From JAITVM01 sp031551135 (GTDB lineage: Bacteria > Bacillota > Clostridia > Lachnospirales > JAITVM01): a DNA stretch of 64,000 nt. The stretch is from contig JAVBOA010000020.1 of NCBI GenBank assembly GCA_031551135.1, forward strand, positions 1 through 64,000. The letters are read 5' to 3'. Below, in pieces: positions 15,788-24,200 of this stretch. A program made the position numbers and the translations under genes. The notes beneath the pieces are model-generated. The model worked only from the letters and a program-made list of their open reading frames with translations. It was not told the DNA's origin and searched no databases. The number at the start of each line of letters is the position of its first letter. Positions within the stretch are counted from its first letter, which is position 1.

Positions 15788-16720
15788 TTGAAAAAGATTG
15801 TGTCTCTTGTAATAGCTTTCGTTATTTGCTCTGTCTTACCATTACAATCTTTTGCAGCAAGTAGCAACATCCAAGTTTATGTAAATGGACAGGTTTTAGT
15901 AACGGATGTTGCACCGGTTATTGATAGTGGTAGAACGCTTGCCCCTATGCGCAGCATATTCGAAGCCGTAGGTGCGGAAGTTACATGGCATTTGGAAGAG
16001 AGTAAAGTAGTAGCTCAAAGAGGTAGTACGAGTATCCAATTAACAATTGGAAATACTAGGGCATTTTCTAATGGTGAAGAAGTGATTTTGGATGTTCCGC
16101 CGAAAATTGTAAACGGAAGAACTCTTGTGCCATTAAGGTTTGTTTCTGAAGCACTGTCAATGGATGTATATTGGAATGATTATGCCAATATAATTTTGAT
16201 TAACGACGGCTTACAGAACAAATATGACTCGACCGGTCAATTTACCGAGTATAAAACGCAAATAAAAGGGACTGCTCCAGATGGTTTTGGGCGAAAGTAT
16301 GATGAAGTCGGGAATTTAATCTATGAAGGTCAGTTTTCAAATGGTTTACGTGACGGTTTTGGAACAGTTTATTGGGTCAATGGAGATAAATATGTTGGGA
16401 GTTTAAATAACGATAAAATTAGCGGGAATGGAAGGTTGACTCACGCAGGACTGGGAAGTTACGATGGCTCGTTTTTAGATGGGTTGAGGCACGGAACAGG
16501 TACTTTTGTATGGAATAACGGTGATAAATATAGTGGGTCATGGAAAAATGATAAAATGGATGGTGTCGGATTATATACTTTTAAAAATGGTGACCGATAT
16601 GAAGGTGCATGGCTAGACAATCAAATGCATGGCGCGGGCATCTATTACTTTGCTAATAGCAAAGTATTTAAAGGAATTTGGGATAATGGAAAACAAATAG
16701 GAGGTGGTTTTGTTGATTAA
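15788..16720 (+). CDS. Secreted protein: copper amine oxidase N-terminal-like domain plus MORN repeats
   Basis: A 310-residue exported protein. A signal peptide (KKIVSLVIAFVICSVLPLQSFAA) leads into a region of about 110 residues typical of the amine-oxidase N-terminal-like domain of clostridial envelope proteins (GRTLAPMRSIFEAVGAEVTW, then GRTLVPLRFVSEAL). It ends with about six MORN repeats (YEGQFSNGLRDGFGTVYW, YVGSLNNDKISGNGRL and others). The start chosen is TTG at 15788, because GGAGGA at 15775-15780 is seven bases upstream; an ATG at 15773 overlaps that site. The stop overlaps the start of the next gene, the Hxs precursor, so the two are translationally coupled. Role in the cluster unknown; a scaffold or membrane/peptidoglycan-binding partner is possible. 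Confidence 0.8.
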   Translation: MKKIVSLVIAFVICSVLPLQSFAASSNIQVYVNGQVLVTDVAPVIDSGRTLAPMRSIFEAVGAEVTWHLEESKVVAQRGSTSIQLTIGNTRAFSNGEEVILDVPPKIVNGRTLVPLRFVSEALSMDVYWNDYANIILINDGLQNKYDSTGQFTEYKTQIKGTAPDGFGRKYDEVGNLIYEGQFSNGLRDGFGTVYWVNGDKYVGSLNNDKISGNGRLTHAGLGSYDGSFLDGLRHGTGTFVWNNGDKYSGSWKNDKMDGVGLYTFKNGDRYEGAWLDNQMHGAGIYYFANSKVFKGIWDNGKQIGGGFVD

Positions 16721-17150
16721 ATTTCCAGAAATAAAAAAAAGCATTGAAGATTTTTTGTACGAAGAAGAGGGGAACATTAATCGCAATAAAGTTTTGGTAA
16801 TGGGTTCGCTAATGATCTTGACTGGTATTATGTTAGCCAAAGATGTCTTTGCTGCTCACCGGTCTCATAGTTCACATAGTTCACACCGATCCCATAGCTC
16901 TCATAGTTCGGGTTCAGGCGGTCATGGATCGCATGTGTCACATACATCACATATATCAGGAACAGATGGACATTCATCTGCACCGCAACATAATTCAGCA
17001 CCACAACATAATTCAGCACCACAACATAATTCTGCACCGCAACATAATTCTGCTCCAGCCACAACCCCGGTTCTGCCGCCAAGCACAGTGGAAATTCCGC
17101 TACAATTCCAAACGCCTCAAATTCCGCCTAGTACACCACCGATGAATTAA
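16713..17150 (+). CDS. hxsA: HxsA-type His-Xaa-Ser repeat precursor
   Basis: A precursor of about 145 residues. The N-terminal leader contains an acidic stretch (DFLYEEEG), a basic NRNK and one hydrophobic helix (VLVMGSLMILTGIML), then KDVFAA. After that come eleven His-Xaa-Ser triplets (HRS, HSS, HGS, HVS, HTS, HIS), then four SAPQHN repeats encoded by 18-bp tandem DNA repeats, and a Pro-rich tail. This matches the precursor family of the predicted His-Xaa-Ser system, in which radical SAM enzymes are thought to modify the repeats. The start is TTG at 16713 (or 16710), placed after AGGAGG at 16699-16704, overlapping the previous stop. Either a Gly-type A24 site (EEEG/N) or a VFA-type site could be cleaved. 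Confidence 0.82.
   Translation: MIKFPEIKKSIEDFLYEEEGNINRNKVLVMGSLMILTGIMLAKDVFAAHRSHSSHSSHRSHSSHSSGSGGHGSHVSHTSHISGTDGHSSAPQHNSAPQHNSAPQHNSAPQHNSAPATTPVLPPSTVEIPLQFQTPQIPPSTPPMN
16977..17056 (+). repeat. Tandem 18-bp repeats inside hxsA
   Basis: Four units encoding SAPQHN, with silent differences (TCT/TCA, CCG/CCA). They form the second repeat block of the precursor. Confidence 0.85.
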
Positions 17151-17162
17151 TGGAGGACATTT

Positions 17163-17570
17163 ATGGAGCATACATTTAAAGTTACAGGAAGCACAGTACA
17201 GTTTAGTGTAGATACCAAGGTTTACCCTAGAATAGCTATTTTGAAGACTGCATATATTTTTATAGAGAAGTACTATATTTTCTTATCTATGGATAGCTCT
17301 AGCCTGTTAGTAGATATGAAAAGGAAAGATAAGTCATCAGTTGACGAACAAGATGTCGGTAATTTTTACAATGAGCTGTTGAATCAGCTTTTACGTGTTC
17401 AGATTTATCAGAATACAAAAAATATTAGAGAGTTAATAATGGCACGAGCCCTACATCACACTTGCCTTGAGACAGAAGATTCACCAACGATAGAATCAAC
17501 TGAGGAAAACTACTTTCATATTGATGATATTGCTGAAGATTGGTTTGCTCAACAGCAGGAGGAAGTATGA
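17163..17570 (+). CDS. hxsD: HxsD-type protein of the His-Xaa-Ser system
   Basis: A 135-residue soluble protein. The VYPRIAILKTAYIFIEKYYIFL segment (VYPRIAILKTAYIF then EKYYIFL) and the FYNELLNQLLRVQI...IRELIMARAL region fit the HxsD family, which always accompanies the two Hxs radical SAM enzymes. Its role is unproven; a precursor-binding or chaperone role is an inference. An acidic C-terminal extension (SPTIESTEENYFHIDDIAEDWF) may be a docking tail. GGAGG lies 7 bases before the ATG, and it starts 12 bp after hxsA. Its stop overlaps the next start as ATGA. Confidence 0.8.
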   Translation: MEHTFKVTGSTVQFSVDTKVYPRIAILKTAYIFIEKYYIFLSMDSSSLLVDMKRKDKSSVDEQDVGNFYNELLNQLLRVQIYQNTKNIRELIMARALHHTCLETEDSPTIESTEENYFHIDDIAEDWFAQQQEEV

Positions 17571-17788
17571 ACAAGCGAATTACTTTACATAATCAGATTT
17601 ACCCTATCAAAGCCATTCAAAATAGCATAATGGCTTTTAGCTCTGTCTGTCCGATTCTCTTGACCAATATAAACGAGAATGAGTTCTCGTGTGACTTTGA
17701 TTGCAAAAATGACGAATATGTTGAAATTAGGGATGAATTTTGCAATTACCTAATCGCTGTAAGTAATAAAAGTGATAATTATGCTTAA
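17567..17788 (+). CDS. Short HxsD-like protein
   Basis: A 73-residue protein starting within the hxsD stop (ATGA overlap), with GGAGGAAGT as ribosome binding site. The pattern IYPIKAIQNSIMAFSS...PILLTN, then a strand rich in acidic residues, then EIRDEFCNYLIAV, repeats the layout of HxsD on a smaller scale. I read it as a paralogue. Three cysteines (in SVCPI, FDCKN, EFCNY) are notable for such a small protein. It overlaps the protease gene by 8 bp. Function unknown. Confidence 0.7.
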   Translation: MNKRITLHNQIYPIKAIQNSIMAFSSVCPILLTNINENEFSCDFDCKNDEYVEIRDEFCNYLIAVSNKSDNYA

Positions 17789-18836
17789 CGATACTGTGAC
17801 CAATGCCTTGCTTATACTTACGCTTATAGCTGCGTCTATAGCTACAGTTACGGACCTAAAGTATGGAAAAATATATAATAAAATGATAATTATATTGGGT
17901 TTGATTGGAGCACCTCTTGTTACTACATTATACGGCTTTTTGAATAAGGATTTATTACTGCAATTTATAATAAATTTTAGTATAACGATTATGCTCAGCT
18001 TACTGTTTTATGCTTTTAAAATATGGGCAGCAGGTGATGCAAAGTTAATGGCGCTCCTTGTATTTTTGCTTCCATACAGCTATTACTATAGCTATGAAGG
18101 AATGTACTTTCCCACTATATATATTTTTATTGTCATTTTTTCGTTGGCGTTTTTATATGTTGTGATGGAAAGCATATTTCTCAGTATACAAGATTGTAAA
18201 ATGTTAAAGGCTCGAATAAAATCCATTCATATTTCATTAAGCGGAACGGTTAATTTTTTAATTATACTTTTATCTGGTATGTTGTTATCTGGATTATTTG
18301 CAAATTGTTTTAGTGTGATGTTTGGAGATGTCTTTCTTAAAAATGCATATGCATTTTCAATTTTGAATTTTTTTGCGCTAACACTTTTCTATTCTATCGT
18401 TAAAAGTAAATATATGTGTTATGCCCTTATAGTTGAAATAATTCTCAATACCTTGTTTGTGCTGGCTACAAAAGCAAATTTAGCTAATATAATTCCAATT
18501 AGATTGTCATCTGTGTTTATGGCAATAACGATTATATTTATCCGTTTTATCGCTGATACATATAATTACAGAGTAATTATGGCATCTGAAACGAGAGCGG
18601 GAATGGTTCTGTCGTACGCATCAGCAATACTTCTATCTTCATTCAAGAAAGGACCGACGATCTTAACTGATGAAACTACAAAAACAAGAATACTTGAAGA
18701 ACAGGCTCAGGCAATCAGGAATTGGGCAGCGACGAGAAAAGATGAGCCTAGCATTAGCATTGTGAGATTGATGCCGTTTTCTATTTTTATACTAGTAGGG
18801 TTATTATTATACTTACTTAAGGGGATGATACAATAA
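17781..18836 (+). CDS. A24-family (prepilin peptidase-like) membrane aspartic protease
   Basis: A 351-residue protein with about eight or nine hydrophobic segments. The two catalytic aspartates of the A24 family are visible: Asp25 in ATVTDLKYGKIYN and Asp86 in AAGDAKLMALL, a variant of the GxGD motif. The family cleaves leaders of type IV pilin-like proteins after a Gly on the cytoplasmic side. There are no pilin genes here. The gene is embedded in the Hxs operon and overlaps its neighbour, so processing of HxsA is the obvious hypothesis. The C-terminal half (about 150-351) goes beyond the usual 150-residue minimal A24 domain and ends in a cytoplasmic segment plus a last helix. ATG at 17781 is chosen; an upstream GTG at 17772 is possible. 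Confidence 0.8.
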   Translation: MLNDTVTNALLILTLIAASIATVTDLKYGKIYNKMIIILGLIGAPLVTTLYGFLNKDLLLQFIINFSITIMLSLLFYAFKIWAAGDAKLMALLVFLLPYSYYYSYEGMYFPTIYIFIVIFSLAFLYVVMESIFLSIQDCKMLKARIKSIHISLSGTVNFLIILLSGMLLSGLFANCFSVMFGDVFLKNAYAFSILNFFALTLFYSIVKSKYMCYALIVEIILNTLFVLATKANLANIIPIRLSSVFMAITIIFIRFIADTYNYRVIMASETRAGMVLSYASAILLSSFKKGPTILTDETTKTRILEEQAQAIRNWAATRKDEPSISIVRLMPFSIFILVGLLLYLLKGMIQ

Positions 18837-19718
18837 ATGGAAAATCAAATGGACATAGATTTCGATACTACAGAAAAGACGTTATTTATTACTAACCAGT
18901 GCAATTCAAATTGTGTTATGTGTCCTGATTCAGAAAATGCGCGAAGACGAGCATCTACTATTACTCTGGAAAGTCTGACAGAACAGATCGAAAGCTTCCC
19001 GAAAGATATAGATTTTCTCTGTATAACAGGAGGAGAACCGACGCTGCTTCGATATGATTTACTAAAAATATTAAAACGTTGCCGGGAAAGATTTAAGAAT
19101 ACCGATTTTCTTTTACTAACAAATGGCAGAAGTTTTTCTGATATAGAATATGTTCAAAATTTCCAAGAGAGCATTCCAAGTTTACTTCTTGTGGGCATAC
19201 CAATATATGGGGTAACTCAAGAAGAGCATGATGAAATAACAAGGACAAAAGGAAGCTTTAAGCAAACCCTAAAAGGGATAGAAAATCTTCTTTCCAACGG
19301 TGTTTCTGTAGAAATAAGGGTAGTAGTTATGAAGCAAAACTACAAAAATTTAGAAATGATTTCTAGATTTATAGTTGAACATTTCCCGAAAACTGTACGA
19401 GTAAATTTCATGGGACTCGAAATTCTGGGCTGTGCGCTACAAAACAAGCCTTCTGTCTGGATTAATTATAACGAAGCTGTATCATATATCAAACCGGCTG
19501 CACTATACTTGATTTCACATGGAATCGACTGTCAAATATACAATTTTCCACTTTGTTATGTTGAAAAAAGTTTGTGGAGTCTTTGCAGACGCAGTATATC
19601 AAAAGAAAAGGTAAGATTCTCAGAGGGATGCGGTCTTTGTCGAGCAAAAACTGCATGTGGAGGCTTTTTTGCATCTACGCTTGCTGTTATTAAGCCGGAA
19701 ATAACGGCTATTTTATGA
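18837..19718 (+). CDS. hxsC: Radical SAM maturase HxsC
   Basis: A 293-residue radical SAM enzyme. The 4Fe-4S/SAM motif CNSNCVMC uses Cys22, Cys26 and Cys29, followed by ITGGEPTLL, the GGE motif for SAM binding. It is one of the two enzymes of the His-Xaa-Ser system, and its short N-terminus before the cysteine motif and the QCNSNC context are typical of HxsC. C-terminal cysteines (GCGLCRAKTACGGFF) may bind an auxiliary cluster. The start codon follows the protease stop directly (TAAATG). Its stop overlaps a possible hxsB start. The chemistry on the peptide is not known from the sequence. Confidence 0.87.
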   Translation: MENQMDIDFDTTEKTLFITNQCNSNCVMCPDSENARRRASTITLESLTEQIESFPKDIDFLCITGGEPTLLRYDLLKILKRCRERFKNTDFLLLTNGRSFSDIEYVQNFQESIPSLLLVGIPIYGVTQEEHDEITRTKGSFKQTLKGIENLLSNGVSVEIRVVVMKQNYKNLEMISRFIVEHFPKTVRVNFMGLEILGCALQNKPSVWINYNEAVSYIKPAALYLISHGIDCQIYNFPLCYVEKSLWSLCRRSISKEKVRFSEGCGLCRAKTACGGFFASTLAVIKPEITAIL

Positions 19719-19726
19719 GGTATTCT

Positions 19727-21118
19727 ATGTATAATAACTTTAAATTTAAACGGATGGATGATCAATATTTAATTACCAATGATGGCGGACACTATGCTTT
19801 CTTGTCACCAAATGATTTTAAATCATTACTTTTTGATAAAGATAAGATGTCTTGCGAAAAGAGCGAAGAATTACGGAATTCTAGATTTCTAATATGCGAA
19901 GATAATGAGCTCTTTATCAATAATGTGTATCCAGAAGTAAGACGCTTCAAAGATTATTTATTCTCGTCCACAAGTCTTCATATTTTTGTTGTAACGACAC
20001 TCTGTAACCAGAGGTGCATATATTGTCAAGCAAGTGTTTCTACGCAGGACAATTCTCAAATGATGGATGTAGAAACAGCCAGAAAAGCAGTTGATATTGC
20101 ATTGAGTGCAAATCAAGAATATTTTAGTTTTGAATTTCAGGGCGGAGAACCTCTTATGAATTTTCCGATAATAAAATTTATTACGGAATATACTGAGAGT
20201 ATAAGAGGTGACAAAAAAGTAGAGTATAGTATCGTTAGCAATTTGTTATTATTAGATAATGAAATCTTAGAGTTTTTTATAAAGTACGACTTTAATCTCT
20301 CAACATCTCTTGACGGAGAAGAAAGCCTTCATAACAAAAATAGACCGGCCATACGAGAAAATTCTTTTAAAGGCATGAGACAAGCTTTGGAAAGTATCAG
20401 AAAAAAAGGATTACCTATAAGCGCAATACAAACAACCACTCGGCATAGTCTCTCACAAGCCAAAGGAATTATCGATACATATCTTGAATTAGGATTTAAT
20501 AATATATTCATAAGGCCGCTAACAAAATTAGGTTTTGCGTATAACAATTGGGATTCTATTGGATATACAGCAGAAGAATTTCTTGATTTTTATCAAGAAG
20601 CCATTTCTTATATTATAGAGCTCGGAAAAAAGGGCGTGCCAATTCGAGAAAATCATGCATCTATATTTCTCAAAAAAATACACAATAGGGATTCTGTTAA
20701 TTATATGGAGCTCCGTTCGCCTTGTGGAGCCACGATAGGTCAATTGGCATATTACTACGATGGGAACGTTTATACATGTGATGAAGGACGTATGTTAGGC
20801 GAAATGGGAGATGACAGTTTCTGCTTTGGAAATGTAGACAAAATAACGTATCAGGATATTATGAATTCAGCTGTCTGTAAATCCGTATGTTCTGCATCAT
20901 GCCTTGAGAGTATACCTTATTGCAGTGATTGCGTCTATCAGCCTTATTGTGGAGTCTGTCCGGTCATAAACTATGCTGAAACCGGAAGCTTGTTTTCACA
21001 AGTTCCTGCGGACTTCCGCTGCAAAGTTTATATGGGTATACAAGACATACTTTTCAAAATTATTAAAAATGGAGATGAGACCACAATAAAGCTTTTATAT
21101 ACATGGTGCTCTAATTGA
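19727..21118 (+). CDS. hxsB: Radical SAM/SPASM-type maturase HxsB
   Basis: A 463-residue radical SAM enzyme. An N-terminal region of about 85 residues, resembling a precursor-recognition segment, precedes CNQRCIYC (Cys93, Cys97, Cys100), then FEFQGGEPLMNF. The C-terminal Cys-rich region (CSASC...YCSDCVYQPYCGVCP) is SPASM-like and should hold auxiliary iron-sulfur clusters. This fits HxsB. The ATG at 19727 with GAGG upstream is preferred; an ATG at 19715 overlapping the hxsC stop is an alternative. It is the last gene of the operon, ended by the terminator at 21211. Confidence 0.87.
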   Translation: MYNNFKFKRMDDQYLITNDGGHYAFLSPNDFKSLLFDKDKMSCEKSEELRNSRFLICEDNELFINNVYPEVRRFKDYLFSSTSLHIFVVTTLCNQRCIYCQASVSTQDNSQMMDVETARKAVDIALSANQEYFSFEFQGGEPLMNFPIIKFITEYTESIRGDKKVEYSIVSNLLLLDNEILEFFIKYDFNLSTSLDGEESLHNKNRPAIRENSFKGMRQALESIRKKGLPISAIQTTTRHSLSQAKGIIDTYLELGFNNIFIRPLTKLGFAYNNWDSIGYTAEEFLDFYQEAISYIIELGKKGVPIRENHASIFLKKIHNRDSVNYMELRSPCGATIGQLAYYYDGNVYTCDEGRMLGEMGDDSFCFGNVDKITYQDIMNSAVCKSVCSASCLESIPYCSDCVYQPYCGVCPVINYAETGSLFSQVPADFRCKVYMGIQDILFKIIKNGDETTIKLLYTWCSN

Positions 21119-21210
21119 GCAAATTCGAAAAATGCCCAAAGCATAAGCAATTAATTTCGTCATAAAGCAAAGAAAAGGCGAATACGGCATTCTCAGTTTT
21201 ACAAAAACAA

Positions 21211-21246
21211 ACCACCATATTTTAATTTAATATGGTGGTATTTTTA
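21211..21246 (+). terminator. Rho-independent terminator of the Hxs operon
   Basis: ACCACCATATT and AATATGGTGGT form an 11-bp perfect stem, followed by ATTTTTAATT. It lies between the convergent hxsB and SLH protein genes and may serve both. Confidence 0.8.
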
Positions 21247-21295
21247 ATTAAATATGCTTAAACTAATCAACAGCTTAAAGATTGATTGGTATTAA

Positions 21296-24200
21296 TTAAT
21301 ATTTTGTTACTTTAGTCCAATTTTCATCTTTGTTTACCTTGGTATATTCATGAGCATTTGTGGCTTCCACAATAAAATAATATGCCCAGTAACCCTCGTG
21401 GAGGTCGGTAAAGTTTATCAGTTCAGCTTTATGATCTGCAATGGATTTTTCATCAATCACACGTTCGAGCATATGACAAGTTACTGTCACAGCCTCTGCG
21501 CGAGTAATTAGCTGCCCAGGTTTAAAAGTCCCATCGGGATAGCCTGTTACCCAACCGCGATTCACACAGTAATCAATTGAATCGGCTGCCCAAAAGTCGG
21601 AAGGTACATCGGTAAAAGAAGCCGCACTTTCTGTGTACGAGCCGTCAAATTTGGCCGCAAGCGTGGCAAATTCTGCCCGTGTGATAAATCCATCGGGGCG
21701 GAATGCTCCGTCAGGATATCCGGCGACTATAGAATTTTTCTCCATAAATCCAATATAGTTTGCATACCACTTATCGGCGGATACGTCGGAATAGGAGGCA
21801 GTGTATGCCATGTTTGGATCGAATCCTTTTGTCAATCGGCAGAGCATTGCAGCAGCTTCTGCCCTAGTCATATTTCGATCCGGTCGAATACTGTTATCAG
21901 GATAACCGACAATAAAGAGATTATGATCATTTTTGCTTAATGCCGGTTTTTCTGCATATTGTGCAATCAAATCGGTTTTGCTCCAGTCATTTCCATTGCT
22001 AATAGCTTGTCCTGCCGGAATTGTCAGCTTTGTGCCGTCACCCCATGTTATAATTAATGACACGTCAGAGCGGTTGCGAAGGGCTTCCATAACACTGTCC
22101 GGCATGTTGTTATAATCGGCAGCATCAATTGTAATCTGATCATTCTTATCAGCATTTTTAATTTTATTGACCACATCATCCCAGAAATTTGTCTCCGGAT
22201 TTGTGTCAGGCTGAAGCTCAGGCTTTGGCAAGTTTGTCCCCGGCGTTATCGGTCTGTTTGTATTTTTTGGAGTATAGGCAAACGCATAGAGCGAGAACTT
22301 CTTTACATGAAGAACAGCTTCGTTGCCTGTAATTGGTTCGCAGTATTCGCTTCCATCTTCCGGCGGGGTGGTGCGCTGAGGTATCTCGGCCGCAGGTTGA
22401 TTTTCGTGTACGCGGTATACTTTGAAATTATTGCCCGGCATTTTTGGCAGCGGCACATGAATAGTAAGAAGAACACCGGATTCCTTCAAAGGCTTGCTGA
22501 TAGAATCTAAATCATTTTCTTCCACTATAGTTTTCCAAAGAGTAAGGTCTATATAAAGTGCCTTTTCTTGTCCGCCTGAAGCTTTTTGAATTTTCTCTAC
22601 GTCAGAAAGATATTCACCCGGAGTTTTTTCATTTACACCCTGAGCAATTAGGTCTATTCTCGAAACAGAACCGTTTGCAACAATTTTCGTAATATCTTCA
22701 TTTGTCAATCCGTCTTCGTCGTTCTCAGCCGGAGTATTATTAAAATAATCATATACTTCGTTTAGACCGCCCACGGCGATATTTGGTGTATCTTCGCCCT
22801 TATGAATCACTTGGGTAGATTTTTTGTGTTGGCCCGCCTTAATAGTTACTGCGGCTGGCTGACCGGATTCAACTGTCACAATATCTGTGATTGTACGTCC
22901 GTCCGGAGTGATTATCACAACTTTATAGGTACCATCAGGAATTCCGTTTACAGGAATGGTAAATTCGGTATCGTCGTTATCGGAAACATGACCATTGGAG
23001 GCGATGATAGCATCTCCGTCCTTTATATAGACTGTATACAAGCCATCCGATAACACATCAGAAGGTTCTTCCGCTGTTACAACTACATCTACTCGTCCGG
23101 TTGGAGTAGGTGCATTTCCGCTTCCTTCTGCAACCGAAGAAGTTTCGGGAACGTGGAATGTAAGGGAATCGTAGACTGTATAAGGATCATTTTTTCTGTT
23201 ATCTGCAACCGAAACGCGCAATTCATAGTCAGCTCCGGCGATTAGTTCTTCAAAAGAAATATTGTAGCCGGTGGACCAGTTCCAATTGTCTGCAGCGATA
23301 GAATACCAATCTTCTGTTCCTACTTTGCGGTATTCCAATATACGTGTATCTTGGTTGATTTCATGTGCGCCCAAAGCGTACGTAGAAACAACCGTAAGAT
23401 AATCTTCTGTAAGTGCTGTTGACAATATTTTAACGCTCAGCGGTTTGACAACATTGAATGTAATCGTCTTTGTCATTTCACGATGCGTATCGTTTTCAGC
23501 CGCTAAAGCTTTAATAATTGTAGCGCCGTAATGTTCAACGGTCGCCATGCCGTTCTCTATACTGACTGAGTCGCCGCTTGTGATGCTGTAGATTACATTA
23601 GGGTTAAGGCTTAATTCTCCGTCCGCGTAGGTAAAAGCGGCATCTAGTTTATGACTAATCGGGTCACGCTTGTTGCCGTATTCCACGGTATATTCTTCCG
23701 TACCGTCGAATTTCTGGAGATAGCGGTTATCAACAGGCAATTTGACCAGAGTATTAATCTGTGCATCACTGCCGTTCAGCATACGCACGTATAAATCATA
23801 ATGACCTATTGGAATAGTAATTTTATCGTAATCAAAAATTGTTCCGTCGCCGATTATCGCTTCTTTTTTGCCCCAGTCGATTGTTTCGCTGCCTAAATCG
23901 GCGTAGCCGAACTGGTATTTTTCCGCCTTACGAATTTGATCTGTAATGCTGATGCTTACTACTGTTCCGGTGAAAGGCGATTCGTCCGTATAAGTTCCGC
24001 CCATTTGATACGAGATAGCAGTAGGCTGTATTGTAAATTTTTGGTCTGCCTTTGCATAGCCTAAATTTCCGGCCGCATCATAAAGAAAAACATGAGCGTA
24101 ATAGTCAGTACCGACTGTCAGATTGCCAAAGAACGCAAGAGCCTTCGATGCCGAAGTTCCGCTAACATCTAAGAGCTTATCGGATGCCGGAGCAGACGGC

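Noticed and set aside
16828..17145. Alternative frames across hxsA rich in His, Ile and Asn or in Tyr and Val
   Set aside because: They are shadows of the tandem DNA repeats. Only the frame from 16713 has a ribosome binding site, a leader and the His-Xaa-Ser block.
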